The position numbers and the translations under genes were made by a program. Of a stretch of 64,000 bases of DNA, positions 32,451 to 42,896 are shown piece after piece. Source of the DNA: Neoceratodus forsteri. Its lineage: Eukaryota > Chordata > Ceratodontiformes > Ceratodontidae. The stretch is taken from NCBI GenBank assembly GCA_016271365.2, contig CM028130.1, positions 466,459,501-466,523,500 of the forward strand, given 5' to 3'. The stretch's first letter is position 1; each line of letters starts with the position of its first letter. Below the pieces are notes generated by a model. It did no database searches and was not told where the DNA came from. It saw only the letters and a list, made by a program, of their open reading frames with translations.

Positions 32451-33540
32451 AAACCATTTTATTTCTTCATGGTTGTTGAGGTTTTTGGTCTGGGTTCCTT
32501 CCTTTTCATAACATCAGGAGCCCCTAGACATACAGGGAGGTGGGGTGGCCACATAATCAAATTCCTGACCTTTTTGGTCATCCAGTTTGGTATCTTACCT
32601 ACCCTATTGTGTTTCTGTTTCATAGGTATATCATTTTTTATTATTTTGTTGAGTTTAGTACTCAGCAAATCCCATGTGGTACTTAGTGGCTTATTTTGGA
32701 AATCTTGTTGCCAGTTCTATTTCTCCAGGTAGTGCCTCAATTTTTTGAAATTGGTCATACCAACATTTAATATCATAGTTTCCCCTTTTTGCTTCTTACT
32801 ATATTTTTGAATCATGGCATGATCACTATTTCCAAGTGGTACAGTTACCCAGCAGTCCTGTTTTGTGTCAACCATATTACTCAAAATAAGATCTAGTGTA
32901 CTATTACTTCTTGTGTGCTCTTTCACAAATTGGTTTAAACCTACTTGCTCAAATGCTTCCAGGTAACTTAGTTGAACCGTGTGAAGCCACCCATTTTACT
33001 TCTGGTAGGTTAAAATCCCCCATTAAGATTATTCTATCAACTGGATTAAGATCTTCAATGAACCTGCAGAGAGCTAACTCACCCTCCCGATGAAGTGATG
33101 GGGGCCTACACATCACTCCCAATATAATCTTGGAGGCCTGAGAGGGGGTTAGTTTAATCCATACTTGCTCAGTGACACACAGATCTATATCAGTCTCCTC
33201 TGATGTAATATTTTTGGCCACATATATTGCCACACCTCCCCCTTTCCTATGTGGTTGTGATTTACTATATGTTGTGTAACCTTCTATGTTCTTATCCCAG
33301 TTATCATTTGTACCCACCACGTTTGGTGATTGCACATATTTGGATTGATTGTGTGGACAATACGTGTTTCAGCTCATTGAATTTATTCACCACACCTCTG
33401 GTATTCACTAAGAGGCAGTTCCATCCCTCCATGGATTTATTTATCATGTATACTGGTTTATGAACTTTGACTTGGTTCATAAGCTCTCCCCCATCCATCC
33501 CCCCACATATTAGTTTAAATGCTAATGTAGACATTCACTA
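32450..33540 (-). pseudogene. CR1-like LINE endonuclease (ORF2 N-terminus)
   Basis: Minus-strand APE-type endonuclease. 33335-32949 carries HRKGGGVAIYVAKNITSEET, KIILGVMCRPPS and RIILMGDFNLPEVKW. After a break, 32926-32717 carries KEHTRSNSTLDLILSN and LGNSDHAMIQ. These are the RGGG, YRPP, GDFN, LDLIL and SDH blocks of the enzyme that nicks target DNA. A linker-like frame (32668-32459, NWMTKKVRNLIMWP) follows. The upstream start region is at 33534 (FKLICGGMDGGE). The reverse transcriptase is missing, so the element is truncated at about 32450 or cut by another event. Confidence 0.85.
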
Positions 33541-33900
33541 AACCTGCGGGCAAGATCCTAGTACCACATTCATTTAACTGCAGACCATCAGCTCTAAAGA
33601 TCCTCTCATCTTTGAATGTGTCCCAGTGGTCTATGAAAACATAGCCTTCCCGGATACACCAAAATCTCCAACCATCCATTAAGTGTAGCAGTGCCTCTAA
33701 CTTTTAAGTTCTGGATCACATGTACTGGTACAATGCCTGATATAATAATATCACCCCCTTTCTCCTTTACATGACTTGTTAAATAGTCCCTTAGCTCCGC
33801 CCTGAGAGGCTAGGATTGGTGGCAACAGGGTGTGGAAGTGGTGCAGCAGACACACGTAAGGGTGATATTTATTAAGGCTGTGATTTGTAAGTGTACCATC
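33541..33900 (-). pseudogene. CR1-like ORF1 SGNH-esterase C-terminus
   Basis: Directly upstream of the endonuclease, the minus strand reads RDYLTSHVKEKGGDIIISGI and then VIQNLKVRGTA, NGWL, FIDHWDTFKDERIF and RADGLQLNECGTRIL. This matches the end of the SGNH-hydrolase (esterase) domain found in ORF1 of CR1 and L2 group elements: the S(S/G)ILPV strand, the N-x-W-L helix and the DGLHLN-x-x-G block. The catalytic block reads DGLQLN, with Q in place of the usual H. Frame changes exist within the stretch. Its position, order and strand match a CR1-like two-ORF element. Confidence 0.7.
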
Positions 33901-34339
33901 CTGGCAACCTGCCTAGGTAACCATAGCATGTTCTCAACATTGCTTTTAGTTATACTTTGGGGACAGTTCACATAACTGTGTTTTTGTTTGGGGGGTCCTT
34001 CTTGGATGCCAATAACTCGCTAATTGCCTGCTGATAATATCGAGCAACAGGAACAAAGGTACCTGGGCTAAGACCCTAGCAAAAACCTAGTGAATTAGAC
34101 TGAATTGTGCCACTAAAGACACATCAGCAGTGTAAAAATGGCCAGCAGGAGTGCATTCCTAGTCCTTATGTATATACTAGCTATCAAGGCGGCTGACTAC
34201 CAACTGGACAACAAGGGAGTATCAGAGCCCCACAGGGGGCCTTAAGACAAGCTACACCAAGACATGTACTACCCTCGTCAAACCACCATTAAGGGAACAT
34301 TAATTATATTTCATGGTCTAACCTGAAAAGGTTCCTGCT

Positions 34340-35450
34340 ACTTAATGTTTCACAACTCCAATCCTAGCACTGACTGGAACCTAACACAATCAACATGAAA
34401 TCTGCTACGTCTGACCTCGTTTTTAATAAGCCTCCTCTCTGGAGATGTTCAAACCAACCCTAGCCCCCCCTAACAAATTTTACTATTAGGTCCCCTCACG
34501 ACCCAAACTGGGTATCTCCCAAGGGACTGCGAATAGTCCATATGAATGTATGCAGCCTTTGACCCAAAATCCATGAGGTGCAGGGCTGGGTGGACCTGCA
34601 CAAACCAGACATTCTCGTGGTGTCTGAAACTTGCCTCAAACCCAGCATATTAACGCACAAAGTGGACCTCCTAGGCTATTCTGTGTATAGGAAAGACAGG
34701 GTAGGCAAAAAGGGGAAGGGGTACTATCTATACTAGGGACATCCAATGTGTAGCCCATGATTCCCTACCCCCAACTGACTGCATAGGCAGTGAATCAATA
34801 TTTATCAAACTAACACTTGGCAATACCAAGACACTCCTTATAGGAGGTTTGTATAACCCTCCCAAAGTAGCCAATCAGGCACTTGAGGCCTTAACCAAGA
34901 TGTTGGTGGATCATGCCCCTTGTGAGCTACTCCTTATAAGAGATGTTAACCTTCATTGGATGTCTGACTCTGAACAGGGCTATAATACTTGGTTGCTAGA
35001 TGCTCATCTGACCCAGATCATCACTGAATCCACTAGACACAATGCCAAAACAGGCAACCACTCAATGATCAACTGGCTGCTAGTCTCCAACCCCTTAATA
35101 TACAGGCAGCTGACACGCTGTCAGATGCACTGAGTGATCACTCTCCCATATTTTGCATACAGAAGAATAGAGCTATCAAAATACCACCTTGGATGTTCAC
35201 CGCCAGGGACTTCTCAAAATTCTCAGATACTGCCTTCCAGTCCCATCTCTCCAGCCTTGACTGGAGCCCTATTCTGCATCTCCCAACAATTGACAAAGCT
35301 CTGGAATATTTCCAGAATTACTTCACTTCAGCCACCAACAAGCATGCTCCACTACTAGGCGTGACATTATCCCAGCATGACACATACCCCTGTCCGATTC
35401 TTGATGTCTCTCATTATGATAATTATTCAATGTTAATTAATCAATGAGCA
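34340..35450 (+). mobile_element. 2A-bearing Rex1-like LINE 5' part (copy E)
   Basis: A plus-strand fragment that holds a 2A-like remnant (34432-34467) followed by the endonuclease and linker. Endonuclease blocks: VDLHKPDILVVSETCLKP (about 34590), LLIRDVNLHWMSDSEQGYNT and LTQIITESTRHNAKTG (34849-35133), then SPIFCIQKNRAIKIPPWMFT in the next frame. The linker (35193-35447) has SSLDWSPILHLPTIDKALEY, parallel to copy A's linker. The copy stops at about 35450 before the reverse transcriptase. Several frameshifts are present. Confidence 0.8.
34432..34467 (+). other. Degenerate 2A-like motif, LINE copy E
   Basis: The frame reads LLSGDVQTNPSP. It keeps the G-D-V-x-x-N-P core, including the D that copies A and C have lost, but the essential Gly before the final Pro is Ser, so ribosome skipping is not expected. 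It lies in the same position relative to the endonuclease as in copy C. Confidence 0.72.
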
Positions 35451-35564
35451 TGTACACGTTACAGTATGTGCTCAGTGACAGTTCAGTTGGCAGCCAGCCA
35501 TGAAGGTGAGAGGAGGGCTGTGCCAGTCACCGGCTCTGTTTCGGGATGAGGCAGAGTGGGATGG

Positions 35565-35820
35565 GGGTGGGGCCACTAAACCACCAGGAAAGGGGCAATA
35601 TGAATTATTATAATTGCCCACATCGGTGGGGGGCACTTGACCATCAGGGAAGTGGGCAATATAAATTATCATAATGAGCGACATCGGGGTTCAGGGAGGG
35701 GGGCCACTCGACCACCAGGGAAGGGGGAAATATGAATTATTATCATAACGGGAGACATTGGGGATCAAAAAGGCAGGCCACTAGACCACCAGGAAGTGGC
35801 ATATAATTACATACGACTAC
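35565..35820. repeat. 60-74 bp minisatellite, four copies
   Basis: Units recognised by ggccactaraccaccagg at 35571, 35632, 35701 and 35776, each followed by aagggggcaatatgaattattataat and gacatcggggt. Periods are about 60-75 bases. The array lies between LINE copy E and the retroviral 5' LTR. No coding. Confidence 0.85.
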
Positions 35821-35978
35821 AGGGACATCTGGGATTGGGGAAGGGGACCGTGGCATATTGCTGCAAACAGGCAACACTCCCAGTGGAGAATTTTCTAAGT
35901 ACCCTTAGACTGTTATCCATGGTCCAGCACCCCTGATTGTACCCCCACCTCACAGACAGCAACATATATGTTGGTACA

Positions 35979-36576
35979 TGTACTAACATTAGGGCGAAGA
36001 CACTTATCGTACAAGCGTAAGTGTCAGGATCTGTGTTCTACTGTGTTTTACTAATGCATATTATGCTCCATTATGTTTCACCAATATATCTTAGTCCTGG
36101 GAGATGCTTTCCACTCTATTTTTACTGTATTATGATAAGTAAAGCAACAGTGCCATCTTCAGCAATTGTACTGCTATTATGACCTTGGGGACCCACAGTA
36201 ACCCCATTGTTACTCCCATCTATGCAAGCTAAGCACCTTCTCATGTTAGATAGGACAGTTACTCAGGCCACCTGTTTTTGTCCATTCATATTCTTTTTAT
36301 GTATTTTCTTTAGTAGTTGCTATAGCAATTATCAGGGTATAAGACCCTGTGTAGCACGTAGCTTCTCTGAGACTAGACTAGACTAGACGAGAGACCGCAC
36401 TTTACCTAGGTAAGGAAAACTAAAAGCTCTCCCTGTGTTTTCACTGTTGGTGATAAGCCTGTATTATTTACCTATAACAAATTGTATTTATTACATGTGT
36501 ACCACTTGTCTGTTGTCTCTTCCTTTGTGCCATTCCACCAAGAACCTGATAAAGGTAATTTTATTACCAGATTACA
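35979..36576 (+). repeat. 5' LTR of endogenous retrovirus
   Basis: About 598 bases from TGTACTAACATT to ...CCAGATTACA, giving TGTA...TACA ends. The 3' part (36395-36576) is about 85% identical to 45285-45462. A TATA-like box (TATAAG, 36338-36343) lies upstream of the presumed R start. The sequence ctagactagactagactaga (36369-36388) is a short tandem motif at or near R. The polyadenylation signal is mutated here (aacaaattg) but kept in the 3' copy (aataaattg). The U3 part has no match in the 3' LTR, so the left end is less certain than the right. Confidence 0.78.
36338..36343 (+). promoter_or_regulatory. TATA-like box of the LTR promoter
   Basis: TATAAG within gggtataagaccc, about 50 bases upstream of the region shared by both LTRs. 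It is the best candidate for the LTR core promoter. Not tested against U3 of the second LTR, which lacks this stretch. Confidence 0.5.
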
Positions 36577-36578
36577 TT

Positions 36579-36586
36579 TGGTGACC
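36579..36586 (+). promoter_or_regulatory. Primer-binding-site remnant (tRNA-Trp-like)
   Basis: TGGTGACC starts two bases after the LTR end TTACA. The first eight bases fit the 3' end of tRNA-Trp, after which the match is lost (gtatgcagg). Position fits a retroviral primer-binding site. The tRNA assignment is tentative because only eight bases match. Confidence 0.5.
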
Positions 36587-36967
36587 GTATGCAGGCTGGA
36601 AGATATAAAAGAAGATTCCATTCAATTTATTTGAATGTCGAGTAGTGTAGAGCACTTTTTTGCCTACTTGGACTTACTTGTGCTTACAGTGGTAATAGCT
36701 ATATCGGATCCACACTGTCTTGGTCTTGGGCATGGCAGACCCACACTAGACCCCCTTACACTCCCTCTGCGAGTGACAGCATACTGCCCTGGCATAACCA
36801 TTCACCCAACGGGGACTGGAAAACAGTTGGATGATGGCACCAGGGATTTTGTCCAGTTTTCCAACTGCTTCTTTGTCTACCCCTTATTTGTCATGCCTGA
36901 ACTTTGCACTGAACTGAGACTCAACATCTCAAACTACCTCACATCCCATGGAGGATAGACTGATTTC

Positions 36968-39197
36968 ATGTTGGACATGAAATCTGCAGACAATCCATTG
37001 CTGCAAATCTTAGAGCACTACTTAGAGTCCAAACAAACAACCAAGAAATACCACCTCAGAGGTCTTTTGGTTGCAGCTCTGTACACTGCTGTTGAGGGTC
37101 TCACAGCAAGCTGTGCCTCTCTTGAACTGCAAAATGCATCTCTAAAAAAAGAGATGGGCTTGCAGACATTAGAGTTACAGAAAAGGGTAAAGAAACTAGC
37201 AGAGGAGACACAGACACTGAGAGGGAAATTTGTATGTTGAGAGATGATTGTGAAAGGTTGAAATGTGATAAGAAACAGCATATCTGAATGATATTTTGAG
37301 TGATACGAATGAGGGTTTGAGAGAGGAGAATGCTGAGCTGAAGGAGGAGTATCAGAGACTGAATCATGAGAGAAAGAGCTTAGGGAAAACATTGAATTGG
37401 GTGCCACATATAGAGTGTTGCAGCATGAGATTGAAAAAGGTATTGAGCAGGGCACTGCAAGAGTTTGTCACAAGAAGTGTAGAGAAAAAATGGCAAAGTT
37501 GAGCCATCAGCAGGAGGTTCTTGCCGGCCATGTTAAGGCCATGAATGGGTTTCAGTATACGCCCATTGAGATTGCTTCATCCAGCGATGATGACTCTGAC
37601 TTTGATGACGAAGCATGCCACGTCACACGCAAGTCCAACCCCTGTGGTGGAGCAACTTCTGCCAGCCATCCCCAAGATGACGCCTATGTCAGCACACACT
37701 CTGCTTCACCATATCTACACAAAAATGGCAGAAGCCACGTACACCACCAGGATGGTGGCCCCCATGACACAGGCGGAGGGCCTGTATTTTGTAGTGCGCC
37801 TCCACTTGTTCCTCTCACCAGGGGAGACATGGCGGAAGTTCACAGCTTAATTCAAGAAGCTATCAATAACATCACTGTAATGGAGAATCAAAGGAGAGCC
37901 ATCCGGGACCAAATTGACAAAATGTTCAAAGAAACTGTCAATAAGGATCCTGCATAGAAGGCAGTCGCTGATGCGCAGCGGAAGCTGCTCTTCACGGAGC
38001 CATGGAACATATTGAATTAAATGCGACTATGTACACATCCAACCCCCTACAGGTCGCTCACTCTGTCCAGCAAATTGCCTAAAGTATTGGACAGATGGAC
38101 CCAACTGACAATCTCATTTGCCATATGGAGAAGGTGTGCTTCCTCTGAGAGAAGCTTTCTCTCCAGCCCAAGTACCAGATTCAAAGTCTTGCAACAGATG
38201 ATCAAACCTACCCTCTGGGCCAAACTCCCGAAGACAGTACGCAACTCCGACCCCCTTGTCTATGATGACATTGCTGTAGTCCTCATAGCCACCAATTCCC
38301 TGGGCATCGTGGGAGCCCGCTTGGCCTACAAGGTTAAGCAGAGTCCCAAGGAAAGTCCCCCAGCCTACCATCAGCTATTATGGCTCGCATACAGCACTGG
38401 CAAAGGCCTAGCAGTTGAGCTTGCAGACCAAGACCAAATGGAGTACAAGGATTTGTTCATCTGGAACATGACTCTGGCCTTGCAGGAAAAGGTTGAGCTT
38501 AATGTTTACCTGAGTACCAACTCCTTTGCTGTTATCCTCACAAAAATGGAGCATGCCTACCAGGTCTACCTCTGCAGCCTTGCTTCCAGCAAATCCAACA
38601 AGGTGGCCACAGCACAAGTGGCTGCAGTACAGCCTACTCCCGAGACCTCAACCCACTACACCGTGGAGGGCAACAACCAGAAGAACGATACCCCTTCTGA
38701 CGACAAGCAGTTGCACAAGGGGGGAAGACTGGAACTATAAAAACAACAGGAACAGAGACAAAAGCAATTGGAAAAATCCAAATGCTCAACAGGATGGCTG
38801 GAACCGCAGTGGTCCTAGCTATCAAAGTCTCAAGGATGAAAACAAGACCCTCCACAAGTTGCTGGAGGAGATCCATGCTGAAAGTGCTGCTAAGCCTGTA
38901 CAAACTGTAGCAGCCCTTGTTCTGGCTGCTGGACAGCCATGGGGTAAGGGGAACCCTTTCCTGGCCTTGGCTGCTGAACAAACGAACAGCCGAGAGAAGA
39001 ATCCTTTTGTGGCAATGGTTACTGGCCAGGCTGATGTGACAACCAAGGAGGACCCATGCGTGCAGGCTGCTGTCGCGCCTGTGACATCACAGCTACATTT
39101 GTATCCTGTGCAAGATATACGGGATGCCTTAAAGGATCCTGCAGGCCTCAGATTCCAGGAACAGGATGATGATTCTGATTCTGAAAATGACAATTGA
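36968..39197 (+). pseudogene. Endogenous retrovirus gag
   Basis: Structural polyprotein remnant. The first part (36968-37500) is rich in Leu/Glu/Lys heptads (for example ELQKRVKKLAEETQTLRGK), a likely coiled coil. A middle region (37397-37957) has an acidic Ser/Asp cluster and Thr/Pro-rich sequence. A capsid-like helical region (38021-38740) is the best conserved part, with LDRWTQLTISFAIW and HQLLWLAYSTGKGLAVELAD. The C-terminal part (38740-39197) is basic then Ala/Val-rich and shows no CCHC zinc knuckle. Frame changes occur near 37240, 37500, 37960 and 38740. An upstream frame (36635-36958) may be leader or an additional N-terminal region. Confidence 0.72.
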
Positions 39198-39199
39198 CA

Positions 39200-41460
39200 A
39201 TTACAGGTCCAAGTCCGGATTGTGAGTGACATGATTGTTGACACAAACAGACGGTCTTGTGTAAAGGCCACAGTCAGGGGCCGCCAACTTACTATGCTTC
39301 TGGATACCAGAGCAGTCATATAAGTCCTCCATGATGAGGACCCAGTCTCATCTGACAGGTCTAATGGCTGGAAGACCAGTGCTCAGGGTGTAGATGGTAC
39401 CCAGCTACACACCTACCTGTCTGTTCCTCCACCTGTAGTGGTAGGCCATCTCAGAACTGATTTTACTTTTGACCTCATAATATTACATCATCACCCCAAT
39501 ATATTAGGAATTGACTTCCTAGCACTACACAACTATGTAGTGGACCTAGCCAACAGGCTACTCCTTCAGATCAAAGGACAATGTCATGCTGTCACCATTC
39601 CAGACTTGCACGTGGTGGCAGCCATCTCCCATAACAACATGGAGCATGACGTCATGGCTTTGTTCAAAAGTCATGATCTGTTTTCTGAACTTGCACCTTT
39701 ACTGCAAAAACACCTCGATGTGTTTGCCACCAACAAGCACGATTGTGGTAGGATGCACACTACCATTGAAATTACAGGACCTAACCCTGTGAGGCAGAAG
39801 CAGTACCCATTCCCTGCTAAAGCCTTGCCATCATTGAGGGAGACTATTCAATCACTGCTACAACAAGGAGGGATTAGGACTTGTGTATCTACTGTGAAGT
39901 CACCTATTTGGCCTGTGAAAAAGCCAAATGGGGCTTGGAGACTCACAACTGACTACAGAAAACTTAATCAGGTTACCCCAGTTGCACCCCAACAGTAGCA
40001 TCAGCACCTGATGTGCTCAAGCTGTTGACACCTGACAAAAAGTGGGTTCTGGTCACTCCCATTAGCACAGGAAAGCCAATACAAATTTGCTTTCACTTGT
40101 GATGGACATCAGTACACCTGGACCTGCCTTCCCCAGGGCTTTTACAACAGCCCTTCCCTCTTCCATCTCCTCATGAAGGATGCTCTCCATGGGTTTGCCA
40201 CACCCCAGTGTCTCCTGCAGTACGTGGATGACTTGCTTTTAGCAACCACCACGAAGGAAGATCATTTGGCCCTAGTAGATGAACTTCTGTCTCTCCTCAA
40301 GAGAGCAGACTTCAAGTGCAACCCTTCCAAGACACAATTGTGTGAAAAAGAGGTAATCTTCCTTGGCCTAATACAGACCAAGGCAGACGCCCAGCTGTCA
40401 AGAAGATCCAGGGCTTGCAAGATCTGCCACTTCCTACTAGCGTGGCAACACTGAGATGCTTTTAAGGAATTGCCTTGAAGGCTGCTCCCTTTTATGGACA
40501 TGGGGCCCCACTCACACTGAAGTTGTCACACAGCTCAAGTAGGCATTAGCCTCAGCCCCAGCATTGATCAATCCTAACCCAAATCTCCCATTCCATTTGT
40601 GAAACTGCCACTTCTGATGTGGCCATGTCTGCAGTGCTAGCACAAAAGTACAATGGGTATTTTAGGACCATTGCCTATGCATCTCAGATGCTGTCCCCAG
40701 TAGATAGGACATACAGTCTTTGTGAAAGAGTACTTTTGGAAACCTATTGGGCTGTAAAACATTTCATGTGCATCATTGGATATGCACCTATTGTCTTGCA
40801 TACCTGCCACACCCCAAGCAACTTTTTGCTTTCAGACAAAGTAAAAGATGGTTCAGTTTCTAACACTAGACTCACCCACTGATCTTTGCTTTTTCAGGAC
40901 AGGGACATTAAAGTACTACCTGCAAAAATACCATCCATTTTGGCCCATGGCCTATTCTACACAGGTAAGCCCCATGACTGTGCCAGGACCATTCTTATGG
41001 GCTACACCAGATGTTTTAGAAGATATCGATAAGTATTGCATCTTTACATATTGCTCCACCTCCTATGTGGACAGAGAGCAGGTAGCAGGATTTGGTGTGC
41101 TCATACTAGATCAAGATGATGATTTCAGTTGCATTTCCAGGAAATGCACTATTATCTCCTCACAGTATGCCGAATTGACAGCTGTGGCCTGTGCTTTAGA
41201 GGTCATGCCCTATGGTGACAAGGATGCCATCATCTTTGCAGACCCTAATTGGGTCTGCTCTTCCCTTACTGAGTTTCTACCATTCTGGGAGAAAAATAGC
41301 TTTACATTCTCTGATGGCACCTGTCAAATATAGGGATCTGTTCATGTATATACACACCCTGACACAACAGTTTACTCATGAATTGTACATCCACAACGTC
41401 AAAGTTCACTGTAAATCTGACCCTTACCATGAATTCAATGATCAAGCAGACTAGCTTGCC
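39200..41460 (+). pseudogene. Endogenous retrovirus pol: protease, reverse transcriptase, RNase H
   Basis: Protease remnant near 39290-39350 (MLLDTRAV, where DTGA is usual) with an ILGIDFL block (39500). The reverse-transcriptase N-terminus (39438-39998) has RQKQYPFP, PIWPVKKPNGAWRLTTDYRK and LNQVTP. The palm (40000-40450) has the LPQG block and the catalytic LQYVDDLLLAT (40216-40248), then FLGL. RNase H (40848-41333) shows SSQYAELTAVACALEV and FADPNW, but the first catalytic aspartate region reads TYCSTS. The YVDD motif and gene order suit a gamma/epsilon-like (class I) pol. Stops near 39997, 40452 and 41333 and frame changes inactivate it. Confidence 0.88.
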
Positions 41461-42801
41461 AAAGCAGGTGCTTGGTGGGGGGGGCATGGACAATGACTCA
41501 CCCAGTAGCTGTGGCAACTATATTCTTAGCTGCCAACACCAGGCAGAAACCAGTACCAGAATCCCCATTGGACCCTTCTGCTGCACAGAAATCAGACCAG
41601 AACTAAAAGATATGTTCAAATTCTTGGACAAAGGAATTGAACAGGAACTACTGGCTGGTAGTCCATACAAGAGATGCTCAGACGACATACAGTTATCTAG
41701 TGATCAGAAGCTCATCTGGTACCGAAAAGAAGATACAGGTGACAAACTGTTAGTTGCACCACAATTTTTGCGAACTGAATTCATCCACATGGTTCATGAT
41801 ACTCCCATTGGTGGACACCAGGGAGCAAACAGTACCCTCCAGAGACTCAAAACTGTTGTCTGGTGGCCTGGCATGGCCAAAGATGTAGAGCACTATGTGG
41901 ACAACTGCATAGTGTGTGCCAAGAATAATCTAATTTTGGTGAAAAGAAATGCTAAATTGTTGCCACAAAGGCAAACTGGACCGTGGAATGTGAAACAGAT
42001 CAGTTTCATTGGCCCCCTTACCAACTCCGGCAAGAACAAGTATGCACTTGTCATCAGATTTGTTTTCTAAGTGGGTGGAAGGATTTCCCACTAAGAATAA
42101 CACAGCAAAGACAACTGCCAAGATCCTGGTTGATCAAGTTGTTCTCCAGGTGGGGCCTACCCCTTAAGGTAGACTCAGACCAGAGAACCAGTTTTACAGC
42201 TGAGCTGATGAAGCAGACACTCCAACTACTTGGAGTAGATCAGAAATTCCATATTCCCTACCACCCTCAATCCTCAGGCCAGGTAGAAAGAGCAAACAGA
42301 AGAATCAAACAGATTTTATGCAAATTCATCAATGACAAGCCCAAGAATTGGGATTCCCTCTTGCCATTACTGCCAATGGCAATCAGGGACACTCCTGCAG
42401 CAACTACCCAGTGCACACTCTATGAGGTTATGACTGGTAGAGCCATGAGATTACCTGAGCACCTGTTAATTGATCTCCACACTCCTACTGCAGATAGAGT
42501 ATCTATGGATATGTACATTGAAAAGCTTCATGATGACATCATGAAGACACACCTGTTCGCTGCCAATCAAATGTGTAAGGCTCAACAACAAGCTAAAGCT
42601 CATTTTGATAAGCATGTCAAAGAAGTCAACTGGCAAGTTGGAAACCAAGTTATGCTTCTCCAATACAGACAACCAACTCATTCATTTGCCAGCAAATGGG
42701 AAGGTCCATACCCCATTGTCAACAAACTCAGTCCTGCTGTCTGTCAGGTCAGAGTTCAACAGCAAAAACAGACCACCGACAAGTGGTTCCATGCTAATTA
42801 G
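41460..42801 (+). pseudogene. Endogenous retrovirus pol: integrase
   Basis: The zinc-binding HHCC domain is clear at 41785-41925: MVHDTPIGGHQGANSTLQRL, then DNCIVCAKN. The core starts with GPWNVKQISF (41978). Later come VDSDQRTSF (second catalytic Asp), YHPQSSGQVERANRRIK (catalytic Glu) and LLPMAIRDTP (41983-42801 frame). The C-terminal domain has the GPY/F motif KWEGPYPIV. A frame change near 42070 lies between the two core parts, so the first catalytic Asp region is on another frame. The domain is otherwise well preserved. Confidence 0.9.
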
Positions 42802-42896
42802 CTCAAGTTGTACAAAGGTGACTAAAATTGCTTTTCCTAACCTATTTAGGGCACAATAGTACCCCTCACTTAACAATCCTTTTCTGTTTTCTTTCA

